A stretch of 64,000 bases of DNA from Myxococcales bacterium (GCA_029863605.1 JAOTVB010000006.1:124001-188000); one strand, 5' to 3'; positions 1 through 11,091 are shown, counted from the first letter of the stretch. The notes: generated by a model from the letters alone, not told the origin. Program-made: numbers and translations.

Positions 1-792
1 CGCGGCCGTCTTCGAAAGGTCTTCCCACTGAATTACCGCATCCGGCCATCGCGCCCAGACCGCGTCGACGAACTGATCGAGGAACTTGTAGTAGTCCTCT
101 CCTCGGAGGCGTTTCTGGCGCACGCCCAGGTAGTTGGGGTTGTCGATCAGATCCAAGCGTTCCGTACCGACGTCGAGCGCGACGGGCATCGTGTGGAACG
201 GGCTCACGCCTCCGGCCACGGTGTAGAGCGCCATTTTGCCGATCGGAATCGCGAGGCCACCATAGCCCTGGTCGCCAATGCCGAGGATCGCGGATGAGTC
301 GGTGGCAACGATCATTCGCACGTCTTCCATCGGGTAGCAATTGAGCGTCTGGTCCGCCCGGTCGATGTTGAGCGGCGAGAATGAAAGCCCGCGGGGATGC
401 TGATAGAGGGCGCTGAATTGCTGCACAGCGGCGCCGACGGTTGGTGTGTAGACGATGGGAAGCATCTCTTCCAAGTGCTTCTCGAGCAACGCGTAGAACA
501 GGATCTCTTGGCGCTCCTGCAATGACCGAAGGTATTGATACTTGTCGATATCGGTCGGCGCTTGAACGAAGCCCTCATAGACGCGGTCGGCTTGCTGTTC
601 GAGCGTGTTAAACTGCGGCGGAAGCAGACCGCCTAGTCGAAGCGCGACGCGTTCTTCGTAACTGAACGCTGTGCCCTTGTTCGACAGCACTAGGCGCAGG
701 AGCGCGATACCGTCGAGGTACACTTCCATGTACTGACGTCCGTGCTCGTCTTCTTTGAGGTCGAACAGTCGGCTGACACGTTTTCGGGGCAT
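1..792 (-). CDS. maeA: NAD-type malic enzyme, N-terminal part (cut by window edge)
   Basis: This is the N-terminal 264 residues of a malic enzyme, which oxidatively decarboxylates malate to pyruvate in the cytoplasm. Visible family features are the YTPTVG segment containing the usual catalytic tyrosine and an ILGIGDQGYGG stretch followed by GKMALYTVAGG, as in the large (about 560 residue) NAD-dependent MaeA/SfcA family. The start at 792 has a GGAAAGG ribosome binding site a few bases upstream. The gene follows leuB after only 13 bases, so it is probably the last known member of the ilv-leu operon, where it could supply pyruvate, the precursor of both valine and citramalate. The C-terminal NAD-binding domain lies outside the window, so cofactor preference cannot be judged. 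Confidence 0.9.
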   Translation of the reverse strand, partial: MPRKRVSRLFDLKEDEHGRQYMEVYLDGIALLRLVLSNKGTAFSYEERVALRLGGLLPPQFNTLEQQADRVYEGFVQAPTDIDKYQYLRSLQERQEILFYALLEKHLEEMLPIVYTPTVGAAVQQFSALYQHPRGLSFSPLNIDRADQTLNCYPMEDVRMIVATDSSAILGIGDQGYGGLAIPIGKMALYTVAGGVSPFHTMPVALDVGTERLDLIDNPNYLGVRQKRLRGEDYYKFLDQFVDAVWARWPDAVIQWEDLSKTAA

Positions 793-805
793 GCTGGTCC
801 TTTCC

Positions 806-1882
806 TCACGCGCCTTCGATGGCAGCTACGACAGCGTCGGCCATTTCGTTGGTGCCGAGCGAGCGCTGTCCGCCGCTCAGATCCGCGGTTCGAAGGCCGT
901 TGTCGAGAACCTTCTGAACCGAGTCCTCGACGGCTTTGGCGTCCGCGTCGAGGCCGAGACTGTGACGAAGCAGCATCGCTGCGCTCAAGATCGTGCCAAG
1001 CGGGTTGGCGATTCCCTTGCCCGCGATGTCTGGTGCGGAGCCATGAATGGGCTCGTAGACGCCGATAGAGCCCTCGCCCAACGATGCGCTCGGAAGAAGC
1101 CCAAGCGACCCAGTCAGCACGGCGCCCTCGTCGGACAAGATGTCGCCAAACATGTTGCCGCTCACGATGACGTCGAATGATGACGGATCGGTGACGAGTC
1201 GCATCGCCGCGGAGTCGACCAGCTGATGCTCTAATCTCACGTCGGGGTTCTCGTTGCCGACCTCGGTGGCGATCTCTCGCCAGACCTGCATCGTCGCAAG
1301 GACATTGGCTTTGTCGATCGAGGTGACGTGGCGACTGCGTTTTCGCGCCACTGCGAAAGCTAGCTCGACGATCCTGCGAATCTCGGTTTCGTCATACATC
1401 ATCGTATCGAAGCCCCGGCGCACTCCGTTTTTCGTCTCTTTCCCCTTGGGCTGACCGAAATAAATGCCACCGGTGAGCTCACGGACGAAAACCAGGTCGA
1501 CCCCGCGCAGCCGCTCGGGCTTGAGAGGCGACGCCCCCTCGAGACCGTGAAACGGTCTTACCGGCCGCACGTTGGCAAACAGCTTCAAAGCTTTTCGCAT
1601 GCCGAGGAGGCCTTGCTCCGGTCGGACTTCGGCGGTGGGATCGTCCCACTTAGGGCCGCCGACCGCACCGAGAAGCACGGCATCCGCGCTTCGACAGGCC
1701 ACGATCGTGTCATCCGGAAGTGGCACGCCCGTCTCATCGATCGCGATGCCGCCGATCAGGTGCGTGGAGAAAGTGAAGGTGTGGCCGAACTTGCTCGCAA
1801 TCGCTTCGAGCACCTGCCTCGTTGCGTCGACAATCTCCGGGCCGATCCCGTCGCCTGGAAGGAGTGTGATTTTGGCTTTCAT
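806..1882 (-). CDS. leuB: 3-isopropylmalate dehydrogenase
   Basis: LeuB oxidises and decarboxylates 3-isopropylmalate to 2-oxoisocaproate in leucine synthesis. It probably also acts on 3-methylmalate in the citramalate route to isoleucine, given the cimA neighbour. The 358-residue product has the normal family length. It starts with KITLLPGDGIGPE, has the LLGAVGGPKWDD segment, the substrate-binding RELTGGIYFG loop, and the metal-binding GNMFGDILSDE motif near residue 245, followed by GSLGLLPSASLG. It lies 57 bases downstream of cimA and 13 upstream of the malic enzyme gene. Isocitrate dehydrogenase is excluded by the LeuB-type substrate loop. Confidence 0.97.
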   Translation of the reverse strand: MKAKITLLPGDGIGPEIVDATRQVLEAIASKFGHTFTFSTHLIGGIAIDETGVPLPDDTIVACRSADAVLLGAVGGPKWDDPTAEVRPEQGLLGMRKALKLFANVRPVRPFHGLEGASPLKPERLRGVDLVFVRELTGGIYFGQPKGKETKNGVRRGFDTMMYDETEIRRIVELAFAVARKRSRHVTSIDKANVLATMQVWREIATEVGNENPDVRLEHQLVDSAAMRLVTDPSSFDVIVSGNMFGDILSDEGAVLTGSLGLLPSASLGEGSIGVYEPIHGSAPDIAGKGIANPLGTILSAAMLLRHSLGLDADAKAVEDSVQKVLDNGLRTADLSGGQRSLGTNEMADAVVAAIEGA

Positions 1883-1939
1883 CTACTACACCTAGGTACA
1901 GCCGCGCAGCATGCACGGCACCCGCGACGAGGGCAATCA

Positions 1940-3568
1940 CTAAGTCCGTGCCCGTTGCGCCTCCGCTTGTCTTTCCTGCCTGGCCTGTTCGAGGGTCAGC
2001 CCATATTCGATGCTGTCGACGAGCGCCTGCAGAGAAGCCTCGATGATGTTGCTCGACGCACCGACCGTGCTCCAGGTGTCGTGTGCCGACTGGCTGTCGA
2101 TCAAGACTCGGGTGGTAGCGGCAACCCCGCTCCGGCCGTCGAGGATGCGGACCTTGTAGTCGCTCAGGTGCATCTCCGTGACCTGCGGGAAGAAGGGGCG
2201 GAGCGACTTCCGTAGGGCGGCGTCGAGCGCGCTCACCGGGCCGTTGCCTTCACCCGCAGTCAGCATGACTTCGTTGCCGATCTGCACCTTCACGGTCGCC
2301 TCCGCGACCATCCCGGCTCCGCGCCTGCGTCCAACGCTCGCTTGGAAGTCGAGCACTTCGAACGGGGGTTTATAGCCTTCTTGTTGGCGTGCCATCAGAA
2401 GTGCAAAGGACGCTTCCGCCGCCTCGTAGGCAAACCCCTTCGCCTCGAGCTCCTTCACACGTTCGAGCACGCGGCTCCCGTGGTCGGAGCTCACCTGGAG
2501 CCCCATTTCCTCGGCTTTGCTGAGCACGTTACTACGCCCCGAAAGCTCGCTGACGACCACGCGCGACTCGTTGCCGACGAGCTTCGGATCTACGTGCTCG
2601 TATGACTCTGGATGACGCCGGATCGCCGAGACATGTACGCCACCTTTGTGCGCAAAGGCGCTTCGGCCGACGTACGCTGCGTGATCGTTCGGATTCAGGT
2701 TCGCGACCTCGGCGACGAAGTGCGACAAGTCGTAGAGCTGCGCCAGGCGGCCCTCCGGTAGACAGTTGAGCCCGAGCTTCAGCTCGATGTCGGGGATGAT
2801 CGCGCAGAGATTGGCGTTGCCACAACGCTCCCCGTATCCGTTGATAGTGCCCTGCACGTGACGAGCTCCCGCCCGGACGGCGGCCACCGAGTTAGCCACG
2901 CCGCACTCGCCGTCGTTGTGCGCATGAATCCCCAATCGAGCTTCAGGTAGCGCTTCCTTCACTGCCTGAACCATCTTTTCGATTTCCCAAGGCATCGAGC
3001 CGCCGTTGGTGTCACAAAGCACGAGCGTCTCTGCACCGCCGCTGGCTGCCGCATGCAACGTCCGGAGCGCGTATTCTGCGTCCGATTTATACCCGTCGAA
3101 AAAGTGCTCCGCATCGTAGATGACCCGGCGGTCCTGGCTCGACAAGAATGCGACGCTATCTTCGATCATTCGGATGTTCTCTTCGAGGCTGGTTCGAAGA
3201 ACCTCGGTGACGTGCATCTTCCACGCCTTGCCGAAGATCGTGCACACGGGTGTTTGCGCCTCGAGAAGAGTTTGGAGCTGCTTGTCGTCCTCGGCTCGTA
3301 ACTCTGCTCGGCAAGTCGACCCGAAAGCGGAAATCTTCACACTCTTCCACGTAACGGATTTGGCGCGCTCGAAGAATTCGACGTCTTTGGGGTTCGAGCC
3401 CGGCCACCCGCCTTCGACGAAAGCGACGCCGAGCGCATCGATATGCTCGGCAATGCGCAGCTTGTCATCGCAAGACAGACTCATCCCCTCCATCTGCGTT
3501 CCATCACGCAGAGTGGTGTCGTAGATCTCCACGACAGGGCCCGAGCCGTTATGTCCGTTGCTGCTCAT
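1940..3568 (-). CDS. cimA: (R)-citramalate synthase
   Basis: The 542-residue protein belongs to the DRE-TIM metallolyase family (DTTLRDGTQ near the N-terminus, HAHNDGECGVANS metal-binding motif). It carries the C-terminal LeuA-type allosteric dimerisation domain. GTQMEGMSLSCDDKLRIA and VAFVEGGWPGSNPKD are characteristic of the CimA branch rather than isopropylmalate synthase or homocitrate synthase. It would condense pyruvate with acetyl-CoA to citramalate, the entry into threonine-independent isoleucine synthesis. The ATG lies inside the 3' end of leuD (20-base overlap), so translation is probably coupled. A separate leuA is in the same operon, which supports assigning this paralogue to citramalate. 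The substrate assignment is by family resemblance and was not proved. Confidence 0.9.
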   Translation of the reverse strand: MSSNGHNGSGPVVEIYDTTLRDGTQMEGMSLSCDDKLRIAEHIDALGVAFVEGGWPGSNPKDVEFFERAKSVTWKSVKISAFGSTCRAELRAEDDKQLQTLLEAQTPVCTIFGKAWKMHVTEVLRTSLEENIRMIEDSVAFLSSQDRRVIYDAEHFFDGYKSDAEYALRTLHAAASGGAETLVLCDTNGGSMPWEIEKMVQAVKEALPEARLGIHAHNDGECGVANSVAAVRAGARHVQGTINGYGERCGNANLCAIIPDIELKLGLNCLPEGRLAQLYDLSHFVAEVANLNPNDHAAYVGRSAFAHKGGVHVSAIRRHPESYEHVDPKLVGNESRVVVSELSGRSNVLSKAEEMGLQVSSDHGSRVLERVKELEAKGFAYEAAEASFALLMARQQEGYKPPFEVLDFQASVGRRRGAGMVAEATVKVQIGNEVMLTAGEGNGPVSALDAALRKSLRPFFPQVTEMHLSDYKVRILDGRSGVAATTRVLIDSQSAHDTWSTVGASSNIIEASLQALVDSIEYGLTLEQARQERQAEAQRART

Positions 3569-4136
3569 ATTTCGTGATTTGATCGTCGAACGAGAGAAGG
3601 TACCCGAGCTGATCGATGCCGTTCAACAGGCAATGCTTGGAAAATGCATCGATCGGAAAGGTTGCTTCGAGGCTGCCGAGGCCGGTCACCGATTGAGTCG
3701 GGAGGTCGATCGTGATCTTCGTACCACGATCGAGTTGAACTGCCTGCATGAGCTTCTTGTGGACATCCGGCGTGACCTCCACCGGCAGAAGACCGTTCTT
3801 CAACGCATTGCTCTTGAAGATGTCGGCGAATCCAGTTGCGATGATCGCGCGGAAGCCCCAACTGACGAGTGCCCACGGCGCATGCTCGCGCGAGGAGCCA
3901 CTGCCGAAGTTGTGACCTGCAATCAGAATCTGTGCGCCCTGAGACTCGGGTTGATTGAGGACGAAGTCTCTCTTGGGGGACCCATCCTCGTCGTATCGCC
4001 AGTCGGAAAACAAACTGTCGCCGAGCCCGTGCTTCTCGGTGACTTTCAGGAAGCGTGCGGGGATGATCTGGTCGGTATCGACGTTATCTGCCGTGAGCGG
4101 AACGCAGTGGGATGTCAGTGTCGTGAATTTCGCCAT
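3549..4136 (-). CDS. leuD: Isopropylmalate isomerase small subunit
   Basis: LeuD is the swivelling small subunit of the LeuC/LeuD isomerase that converts 2-isopropylmalate to 3-isopropylmalate (and citramalate to methylmalate). The 195-residue product begins MAKFTTLTSHCVPL and has the NTDQIIPARFL and GSGSSREHAPWAL motifs of the family. The reading frame is open far upstream across leuC, but the ATG at 4136 gives the normal length and the conserved N-terminus; GAAAGGAG lies upstream of it as ribosome binding site region. It starts 11 bases after leuC ends, and its 3' end overlaps the start of cimA. Confidence 0.95.
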   Translation of the reverse strand: MAKFTTLTSHCVPLTADNVDTDQIIPARFLKVTEKHGLGDSLFSDWRYDEDGSPKRDFVLNQPESQGAQILIAGHNFGSGSSREHAPWALVSWGFRAIIATGFADIFKSNALKNGLLPVEVTPDVHKKLMQAVQLDRGTKITIDLPTQSVTGLGSLEATFPIDAFSKHCLLNGIDQLGYLLSFDDQITKYEQQRT

Positions 4137-4147
4137 GGTTTCGTCTC

Positions 4148-5557
4148 TCAAGAAAGGAGCAGGCGCCGTGGGTCGGTCACCTCCCCGGTGACAGCCGAGG
4201 CCGCTGCAGTCAGTGGCGAAGCGAGGAATGTGCGCCCACCCTTGCCCTGACGACCCTCGAAGTTGCGATTCGAGGTGCTGACGGCGTACTGCCCCGGCTC
4301 GAGATTGTCTCCGTTCATCGCGATGCACATCGAGCAGCCTGGCTCCCGCCATTCGGCTCCAGCATCTTTGAAAATCCGGTCGAGCCCCTCGGACTCGGCC
4401 TGCGCCTTGATGTCGTGTGAGCCTGGAACCACTAGAGTGCGGACGCCGGCGGCGACCTTTCGGCCGCTCAATACACTTGCCGCCATCCGCAGGTCGCCTA
4501 TCCGCGAGTTCGTGCACGAGCCGATGAAGACGACATCGACCTTCTTGCCGAGCAAGGGTTTCCCAGGCTCGACATCCATGTAAAACATCGCCTTTTCGAA
4601 TGCCGCCTGCTGCGAGGGCTCGCTGAACGAGTCGAGATTGGGAACCGTACCACTGATGCCCATGCCCATGCCGGGGTTGGTCCCGTAGGTGATCATCGGT
4701 TCGAGCTTGCTGGCATCGATGACGACTCGCTTGTCGTACTCCGCATGCTCGTCGGTTTTGAGCGCGCGCCAGCGCTCGACGGCTGCATCCCAATCCGCAC
4801 CTTTCGGCACCCGGTCGCGGCCCTTTAGGTAATCGAACGTAACCTCGTCCGGGGCGATCATGCCGGCGCGTGCCCCTGCCTCGATGCTCATGTTGCAGAC
4901 CGTCATTCGGCCTTCCATGTCGAGGCCGCGAATCGCAGAGCCAGTGTATTCGATGACATGCCCAGTGGCCCCACCGGTCCCGACCTCCGCGCAAAGCGCG
5001 AGGATGATGTCCTTCGCGGTGACTCCCGGCATCAACTGACCGTCGACTCGAACCTCCAGGGTCTTTGCCTTGCGCTGGAGCAGACATTGGGTGGCGAGAA
5101 CGTGCTCGACCTCGCTCGTTCCGATTCCGAACGCGAGCGCGCCGAAGGCTCCATGTGTCGAGGTGTGGCTGTCGCCGCAGACGATCGTCTTGCCCGGCTG
5201 GGTGAACCCGCGCTCGGGGCCGATGACGTGCACGATGCCATTGTACTTGGTGCCAATGCCGAAGAGCTCGATCCCGAACTCCTCGCAGTTCTGCTCGAGC
5301 ATTCGTAGCTGCGCTTTGGCCTGATCGTCGATGACGGCGAGCGACTTCGGTAGTGTCGGTGTCGAATGGTCCATCGTCGCGACTGTCTTGTCGGGACGGC
5401 GCACGCCGATGCCACGCTCCCGAAGCCCGGTGAACGCCTGAGGCGATGTCACCTCGTGGATGAGATGCAGGTCGACGTAGAGGACTGCCGGCCTGTCCGG
5501 CTCTTCAACGACGACGTGCGTATCCCAAACTTTCTCAAATAGAGTTTGTGGTTTCAT
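4148..5557 (-). CDS. leuC: Isopropylmalate isomerase large subunit
   Basis: LeuC is the catalytic, [4Fe-4S]-containing large subunit of isopropylmalate isomerase. The 469 residues match the bacterial LeuC length. The N-terminal [12 protein letters not shown], the [12 protein letters not shown] motif, the cluster-ligand cysteines in GSCTNSR and in [12 protein letters not shown], and the C-terminal NRNFEGRQG are all visible. It begins 9 bases after leuA ends and is followed by leuD, the usual subunit order. With both leuA and cimA in the operon it probably serves leucine and isoleucine synthesis. Confidence 0.97.
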   Translation of the reverse strand: MKPQTLFEKVWDTHVVVEEPDRPAVLYVDLHLIHEVTSPQAFTGLRERGIGVRRPDKTVATMDHSTPTLPKSLAVIDDQAKAQLRMLEQNCEEFGIELFGIGTKYNGIVHVIGPERGFTQPGKTIVCGDSHTSTHGAFGALAFGIGTSEVEHVLATQCLLQRKAKTLEVRVDGQLMPGVTAKDIILALCAEVGTGGATGHVIEYTGSAIRGLDMEGRMTVCNMSIEAGARAGMIAPDEVTFDYLKGRDRVPKGADWDAAVERWRALKTDEHAEYDKRVVIDASKLEPMITYGTNPGMGMGISGTVPNLDSFSEPSQQAAFEKAMFYMDVEPGKPLLGKKVDVVFIGSCTNSRIGDLRMAASVLSGRKVAAGVRTLVVPGSHDIKAQAESEGLDRIFKDAGAEWREPGCSMCIAMNGDNLEPGQYAVSTSNRNFEGRQGKGGRTFLASPLTAAASAVTGEVTDPRRLLLS

Positions 5558-5566
5558 GGTCCGTCA

Positions 5567-7204
5567 CTACGCAGCGCTTCCGGCTGCCTGGCTGTCTGCC
5601 TTCTTTCCTTCTGTGAGCGCAAGGATGCGGTTGATCGCTGCGAGGTAGGCCTTGGCGCTGGCGACGATGACATCGGTGTTCGCTCCATGTCCGTGAAACA
5701 CCCGTGCACGCGAATGTTCGTATTGCGGGTTCAGCTTGTCAGTCGAAGCGTCATCGTCGTGCGGAGCGACGCGAACGCTCACCTCCCCGAGCGCGTCGAT
5801 GCCCTCGGTAACCGACTGTACGGTGTACTCGAGCAGGCTGCAGGGAACGTGTACGAGCTCCTGGATGGCCTTGTACACGGCATCCACCGGCCCGGTGCCG
5901 ACTTCTGCGGCGGTATGCGTATTCCCATCGGGGCCGATCAGCCTGACGGTGGCGGTTGGCATTCCCGTGCCGCAACCGACCTGAAGCGCGTCGAGCCTCC
6001 AGTACTCGGTCGGTTGGTAGAGCTCGTCGCTGACCAATGCGACCAAGTCGGCATCGGTGATGGACTTCTTCTTGTCGGCGAGCTTCTTGAATCGTGCGAA
6101 GGCCTTGTCGAGCCCGTCACCCGACACGGCATAGCCGAGCTCTCCCAAACGGTTCGCAAACGCGTGCCGCCCGGAGTGCTTGCCGAGAACGAGCTGTGTC
6201 TTCCCCGCACCGACCATCTCGGGACGCATGATCTCATACGTCTCTTCGTGCTTGAGCATCCCGTCCTGGTGGATGCCTGCCTCGTGCGCGAATGCGTTTG
6301 CCCCGACCACAGCCTTGTTGGGCTGCACGACCATGCCGGTCACTTTGCTGACCAGACGGCTGGCACGGGTGAGCTGGGTCGTATCGACCTGGCTTCTGAT
6401 CCCATAGAGGTCGTGACGAACGTGAAGCGCCATCACGACCTCCTCGAGGGATGCGTTTCCGGCGCGCTCGCCGATCCCGTTGACCGCGACCTCGACCTGC
6501 CGCGCGCCATTCACGACCGCCGCGAGGCTGTTCGCAACCGCCAAGCCGAGGTCGTCGTGGCAATGCACGCTGATCACCGCTCTTTCGATGCCGGGCACAT
6601 TCTCGCGCAACATGGCGATGCGCTCTCCAAACTCACCTGGCATCATGTATCCGACGGTATCCGGGATGTTGAGCGTGCTCGCCCCGGCCTCGATCGCCGC
6701 CTGAAGCGCATCGTACAGGAACTCCATTTCGGTCCTGCCCGCATCCTCGGGGCTGAACTCGACGTCCTCGCAGAAGCCTCGCGCGTAGGTGACCATCTCG
6801 GTGATCTTCTCGAGCACCTGGTCTTTGGTCATGCGGAGCTTGTGCTCCCGGTGGATGGGCGACGTCGCGATGAACGTGTGGATCCGAGCGTGCTTTGCCG
6901 GAGACACCGCCTCCGCTGCCTTGTCGATATCCTGCTTGGATGCCCTTGCGAGGCTGCAGATTGTCGGGGGCTCCGGTGCCGGCCTTCCTTCGACGCCGGT
7001 TACGCCGACCGCCTCTGCGATCGTCTTCACCGCCCGCAGATCATCCGGCGAGGCTGCCGCGAAGCCAGCCTCGATGACGTCTACGCCGAGCCGCGATAGG
7101 GTCTTCGCCACCTCTAGCTTCTCGGCCGACGTCATGGTGGCGCCCGGCGATTGCTCTCCATCTCGGAGGGTCGTGTCGAAGATTCTAACGTGATCGGGTT
7201 GCAT
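5567..7204 (-). CDS. leuA: 2-isopropylmalate synthase
   Basis: LeuA condenses 2-oxoisovalerate with acetyl-CoA, the committed step of leucine synthesis. The 545-residue protein has the N-terminal [15 protein letters not shown] motif, the [15 protein letters not shown] metal-binding segment, the [18 protein letters not shown] active-site stretch and a C-terminal regulatory domain of about 150 residues, so leucine feedback inhibition is expected. The ATG at 7204 is preceded by GGGAG. It lies 48 bases after ilvC, and that gap contains a strong hairpin (7220-7249) just upstream of its ribosome binding site. Confidence 0.96.
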   Translation of the reverse strand: MQPDHVRIFDTTLRDGEQSPGATMTSAEKLEVAKTLSRLGVDVIEAGFAAASPDDLRAVKTIAEAVGVTGVEGRPAPEPPTICSLARASKQDIDKAAEAVSPAKHARIHTFIATSPIHREHKLRMTKDQVLEKITEMVTYARGFCEDVEFSPEDAGRTEMEFLYDALQAAIEAGASTLNIPDTVGYMMPGEFGERIAMLRENVPGIERAVISVHCHDDLGLAVANSLAAVVNGARQVEVAVNGIGERAGNASLEEVVMALHVRHDLYGIRSQVDTTQLTRASRLVSKVTGMVVQPNKAVVGANAFAHEAGIHQDGMLKHEETYEIMRPEMVGAGKTQLVLGKHSGRHAFANRLGELGYAVSGDGLDKAFARFKKLADKKKSITDADLVALVSDELYQPTEYWRLDALQVGCGTGMPTATVRLIGPDGNTHTAAEVGTGPVDAVYKAIQELVHVPCSLLEYTVQSVTEGIDALGEVSVRVAPHDDDASTDKLNPQYEHSRARVFHGHGANTDVIVASAKAYLAAINRILALTEGKKADSQAAGSAA

Positions 7205-7219
7205 GGCTCATTCTCCCAT

Positions 7220-7249
7220 GCGCTCGGGGATCGCTCCGTCCCCAAGCGC
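7220..7249 (-). other. Intercistronic hairpin between ilvC and leuA
   Basis: The arms at 7220-7230 and 7239-7249 pair over 11 bp (one G-U) around an 8-base loop. No U-tract follows on the minus strand, so it is not a normal intrinsic terminator. It ends a few bases before the leuA ribosome binding site and could set the ilv/leu expression ratio through RNA processing, stability or access to leuA. The structure is seen in the sequence; the function is inference. Confidence 0.5.
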
Positions 7250-7252
7250 CAT

Positions 7253-8833
<1,581 letters not shown>

Positions 8834-8834
<1 letters not shown>

Positions 8835-10606
8835 CAGTCGTCCTCCCCGGTTTCGAAAATGGGATTGTGCTCATGCTCCCCCGGCTGATCGGGGCGCTGA
8901 ATCATGTCATGCAGGTTCGCTCCGGCAGGAACCATCGGATACACCGAGTCTTCCTGCTCCACTCGGAAGTCGATCACGACTGTGCCTTCGGTCTCTTCGG
9001 CTTTACGGACGGCAGCTTCGACCTCCGAGCGCTTCTCGACTCGGATGCCGGTGAGCCCATGAGCCTCGGCGATCTTCACGAAGTCCGGGCTGAGCAACGG
9101 CGTCGCGACGTAGCGACCCCCGAAGAAGAACTCCTGCCACTGGCGGACCATGCCGAGGAAGCCGTTGTTGATGATCGCGACGTTCACCTTGATGCCTTCC
9201 TGGGCGCAGGTGGAAAGCTCGGCTTGGGTCATTTGAAATCCGCCGTCGCCGCAGATGATCCACACCGAGTCCTCGGGCTTTGCAAACTTGGCGCCGATGC
9301 CAGCGGGCAATGCAAAGCCCATCGTGCCGAGGCCGCCCGAGGTCAGAAGCTTCATCGGATAGTCGTGCTTGTAGTACTGCGCCTCCCACATTTGGTGCTG
9401 ACCGACGTCCGTCACGATAAGCGCTTTGCCTTCCGTGTGGCGGTAGAGGTCGTGGATCACGTGAGCCGCGTAGAGCTTGCCGAGATCCGGAAGGTTCTTG
9501 ATGTCTCGAACCGACGAACCGCCTTTGATTTCATCGATGTAGGCGAGCCAGTCTTCGCGGTCGCATTTGTCCACATGGGGCAGCAGCTCCTGCAGCACGG
9601 CGCGCGCGTCGCCGACGATCGGAACGTCGACGCGGACATTCTTGTTGATCTCGGCGGGGTCGAGCTCGATGTGGATCTTCTTTGCGTTTGGAGCATACGT
9701 CTTCAGGTTGCCCGTGACTCGGTCGTCGAATCGCATTCCGACGGCGATGATCAGATCCGAATCCTGGATGGCCTTGTTGACCCAGGTCTCTCCGTGCATG
9801 CCCATCATGCCGAGGCTGCGCGGATGGCTCGCTGGGAAACCGCCTAGGCCGAGCAACGTGCAGGCGACGGGAATGTTGGTCTTGTTGATGAACTCCAACA
9901 AAGCGCCGGTACCCTGCGACTTCATGACACCGTGACCCGCAAAGAGGATAGGGCGTTTGGCGTTTTGGATGAGCTCCACCGCCTCTTCGAGTTGCTCGGC
10001 AAGCGGCGCATAGTCGGGGCGGTAGCCGGGAAGAACGATCTCGTCGTCACTCCATTCGAACACACAGCTCTGTTGCTGTGCGTCCTTCGTGATATCGACG
10101 AGTACTGGTCCTGGACGACCCGAACGTGCGATGTAAAAAGCCTCGCGAATCGTCGGCGCAACCTGCTCGGGCTGGGTCACCAGGTAGTTGTGCTTGGTCA
10201 CCGGAATAGTGCAGCCAGTGATGTCGGTCTCTTGGAACGCATCGCTTCCGATCAACTGCGACGGCACCTGGCCGGTGATGCAGACTATCGGGATCGAATC
10301 CAGCATCGCCGTAGCGATGCCAGTCACGAGATTGGTGGCTCCAGGACCGGAGGTCGCGATGCACACGCCGACCTGACCCGAGGCGCGGGCATAGCCATCG
10401 GCCATGTGTGATGCGCCCTGCTCGTGCCGTGTGAGCACATGGTGAACGGGGTATTGAATCATCGCATCGTAGGCGGGCATGATCGCGCCGCCCGGATACC
10501 CAAAGCAGACCTCGACCCCCTCGCGTACGAGCGATTCCCAAATGATGCTGGCTCCGGAAAGCGATTCGCCGATGCGGTTCTTGAGCTTGGGATTGGCGGG
10601 TGTCAC
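8834..10606 (-). CDS. ilvB: Acetolactate synthase large (catalytic) subunit
   Basis: IlvB is the thiamine-diphosphate- and FAD-dependent catalytic subunit that makes acetolactate or acetohydroxybutyrate. Visible are the FGYPGGAIMPAYDA N-terminal motif containing no obvious active-site change, the catalytic glutamate region THRHEQGASHMADGYAR-like segment (RHEQGASHMADGYAR), and the ThDP-binding motif GDGGFQMTQAEL ending in NN. The frame is open to an ATG at 10678, but I choose the GTG at 10606. GAGGAG sits six bases upstream of it, and the resulting 590 residues fit the family. About 200 bases separate it from the attenuator hairpin. Confidence 0.95.
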
Positions 10607-10809
10607 GACGGTCTCCTCGTTCGGTGGCTCGCTCCAACTAAACGATTCGGAGCGGCTTTCAAGCGGTGCGCACGCCACGAAAAAGGCGCCGAGTCGAACG
10701 CCGACCGGGCACCTTGGTCACGGGCAAACTCGGGCATGCCCGACATCGGCCGGGTACGTGTAGTTTTGTGTTGTAAGTGCTTGTTCATGGGTCTTGGTCA
10801 ACGAAGAAA

Positions 10810-10833
10810 GCCCCCGCATCTCGATGCAGGGGC
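10810..10833 (-). terminator. Intrinsic terminator of the ilv attenuator
   Basis: Read on the minus strand, the arms 10833-10824 and 10819-10810 form a ten-position stem (one A-C mismatch) with a four-base CGAG loop, immediately followed by UUUCUU. It lies between the leader peptide gene and ilvB, so it would stop transcription before the structural genes when branched-chain aminoacyl-tRNAs are plentiful. Its 5' arm is shared with the antiterminator helix. Confidence 0.85.
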
Positions 10834-10874
10834 CAGAAAGCAAAAGGGTTGGTGAGTGGTGGTCTGGTCCCTGC
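10826..10874 (-). promoter_or_regulatory. Antiterminator helix of the ilv attenuator
   Basis: The segment 10863-10874, directly after the leader stop codon, is complementary at 11 of 12 positions to 10826-10837. The second segment contains most of the terminator's 5' arm (10824-10833), so the two helices cannot coexist. A ribosome stalled within the Val/Leu/Ile codons would leave 10863-10874 free and let the antiterminator form. A ribosome reaching the stop codon would cover it and let the terminator form. The complementarity is seen directly; the mechanism follows the established enterobacterial ilv/leu attenuation model. Confidence 0.8.
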
Positions 10875-10973
10875 CTATGCCTGCGCAACTAGCAGAAGGC
10901 TAATAATGAGGCCGACTACGACGACAACACCGCTCACGAGGCTCGCGTGACGCGGGTCCGTCTCAGTGCTCAT
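10875..10973 (-). CDS. ilvL: Branched-chain amino acid leader peptide
   Basis: This 32-residue open frame begins MSTETDPRHASLVSG, continues with five consecutive valine codons, and then GLIISLLLVAQA before a TAG stop. Fourteen of 32 codons are Val, Leu or Ile. An AAGGG ribosome binding site lies seven bases before the ATG at 10973; an in-frame ATG two codons upstream is too close to it. A promoter-like sequence lies just upstream, and antiterminator and terminator helices follow the stop codon, then ilvB. The peptide would act in cis by ribosome stalling. A one-helix small membrane protein is the alternative reading, but the downstream RNA architecture makes a leader peptide far more likely. 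Confidence 0.88.
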   Translation of the reverse strand: MSTETDPRHASLVSGVVVVVGLIISLLLVAQA

Positions 10974-11003
10974 AGTCATGCCCTTGTGGACCATAGAACT
11001 GCC

Positions 11004-11032
11004 ATTCTGGGGTGAATACCCCAGTGGGTCAA
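11004..11032 (-). promoter_or_regulatory. ilv-leu operon promoter with embedded palindrome
   Basis: On the minus strand, TTGACC (11032-11027) and CAGAAT (11009-11004) are separated by 17 bases, a sigma-70-like arrangement that would start transcription about 25 bases before the leader peptide. A perfect inverted repeat, CTGGGGT-N4-ACCCCAG (11007-11024), fills the spacer and touches the -10 element, which is where a repressor or spacer-binding activator would act. No regulator for it was identified in the window. Confidence 0.6.
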
Positions 11033-11091
11033 GGGGGCACTCTCCGTCGGGCCCCTTGAAACCTCGGAAATGAGTCGTTGCGCCGTTCGGC

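Noticed and set aside
5546..7099. 517-residue plus-strand frame opposite leuA
   Set aside because: Antisense shadow of leuA; no family resemblance.
10603..10788. 61-residue minus-strand frame between attenuator and ilvB
   Set aside because: Arg/Pro-rich shadow-like composition, overlaps the ilvB 5' leader, no ribosome binding site or known motif.
10606..10973. T-box or other tRNA-sensing riboswitch upstream of ilvB
   Set aside because: No T-box consensus; the leader peptide with overlapping helices explains the region fully.
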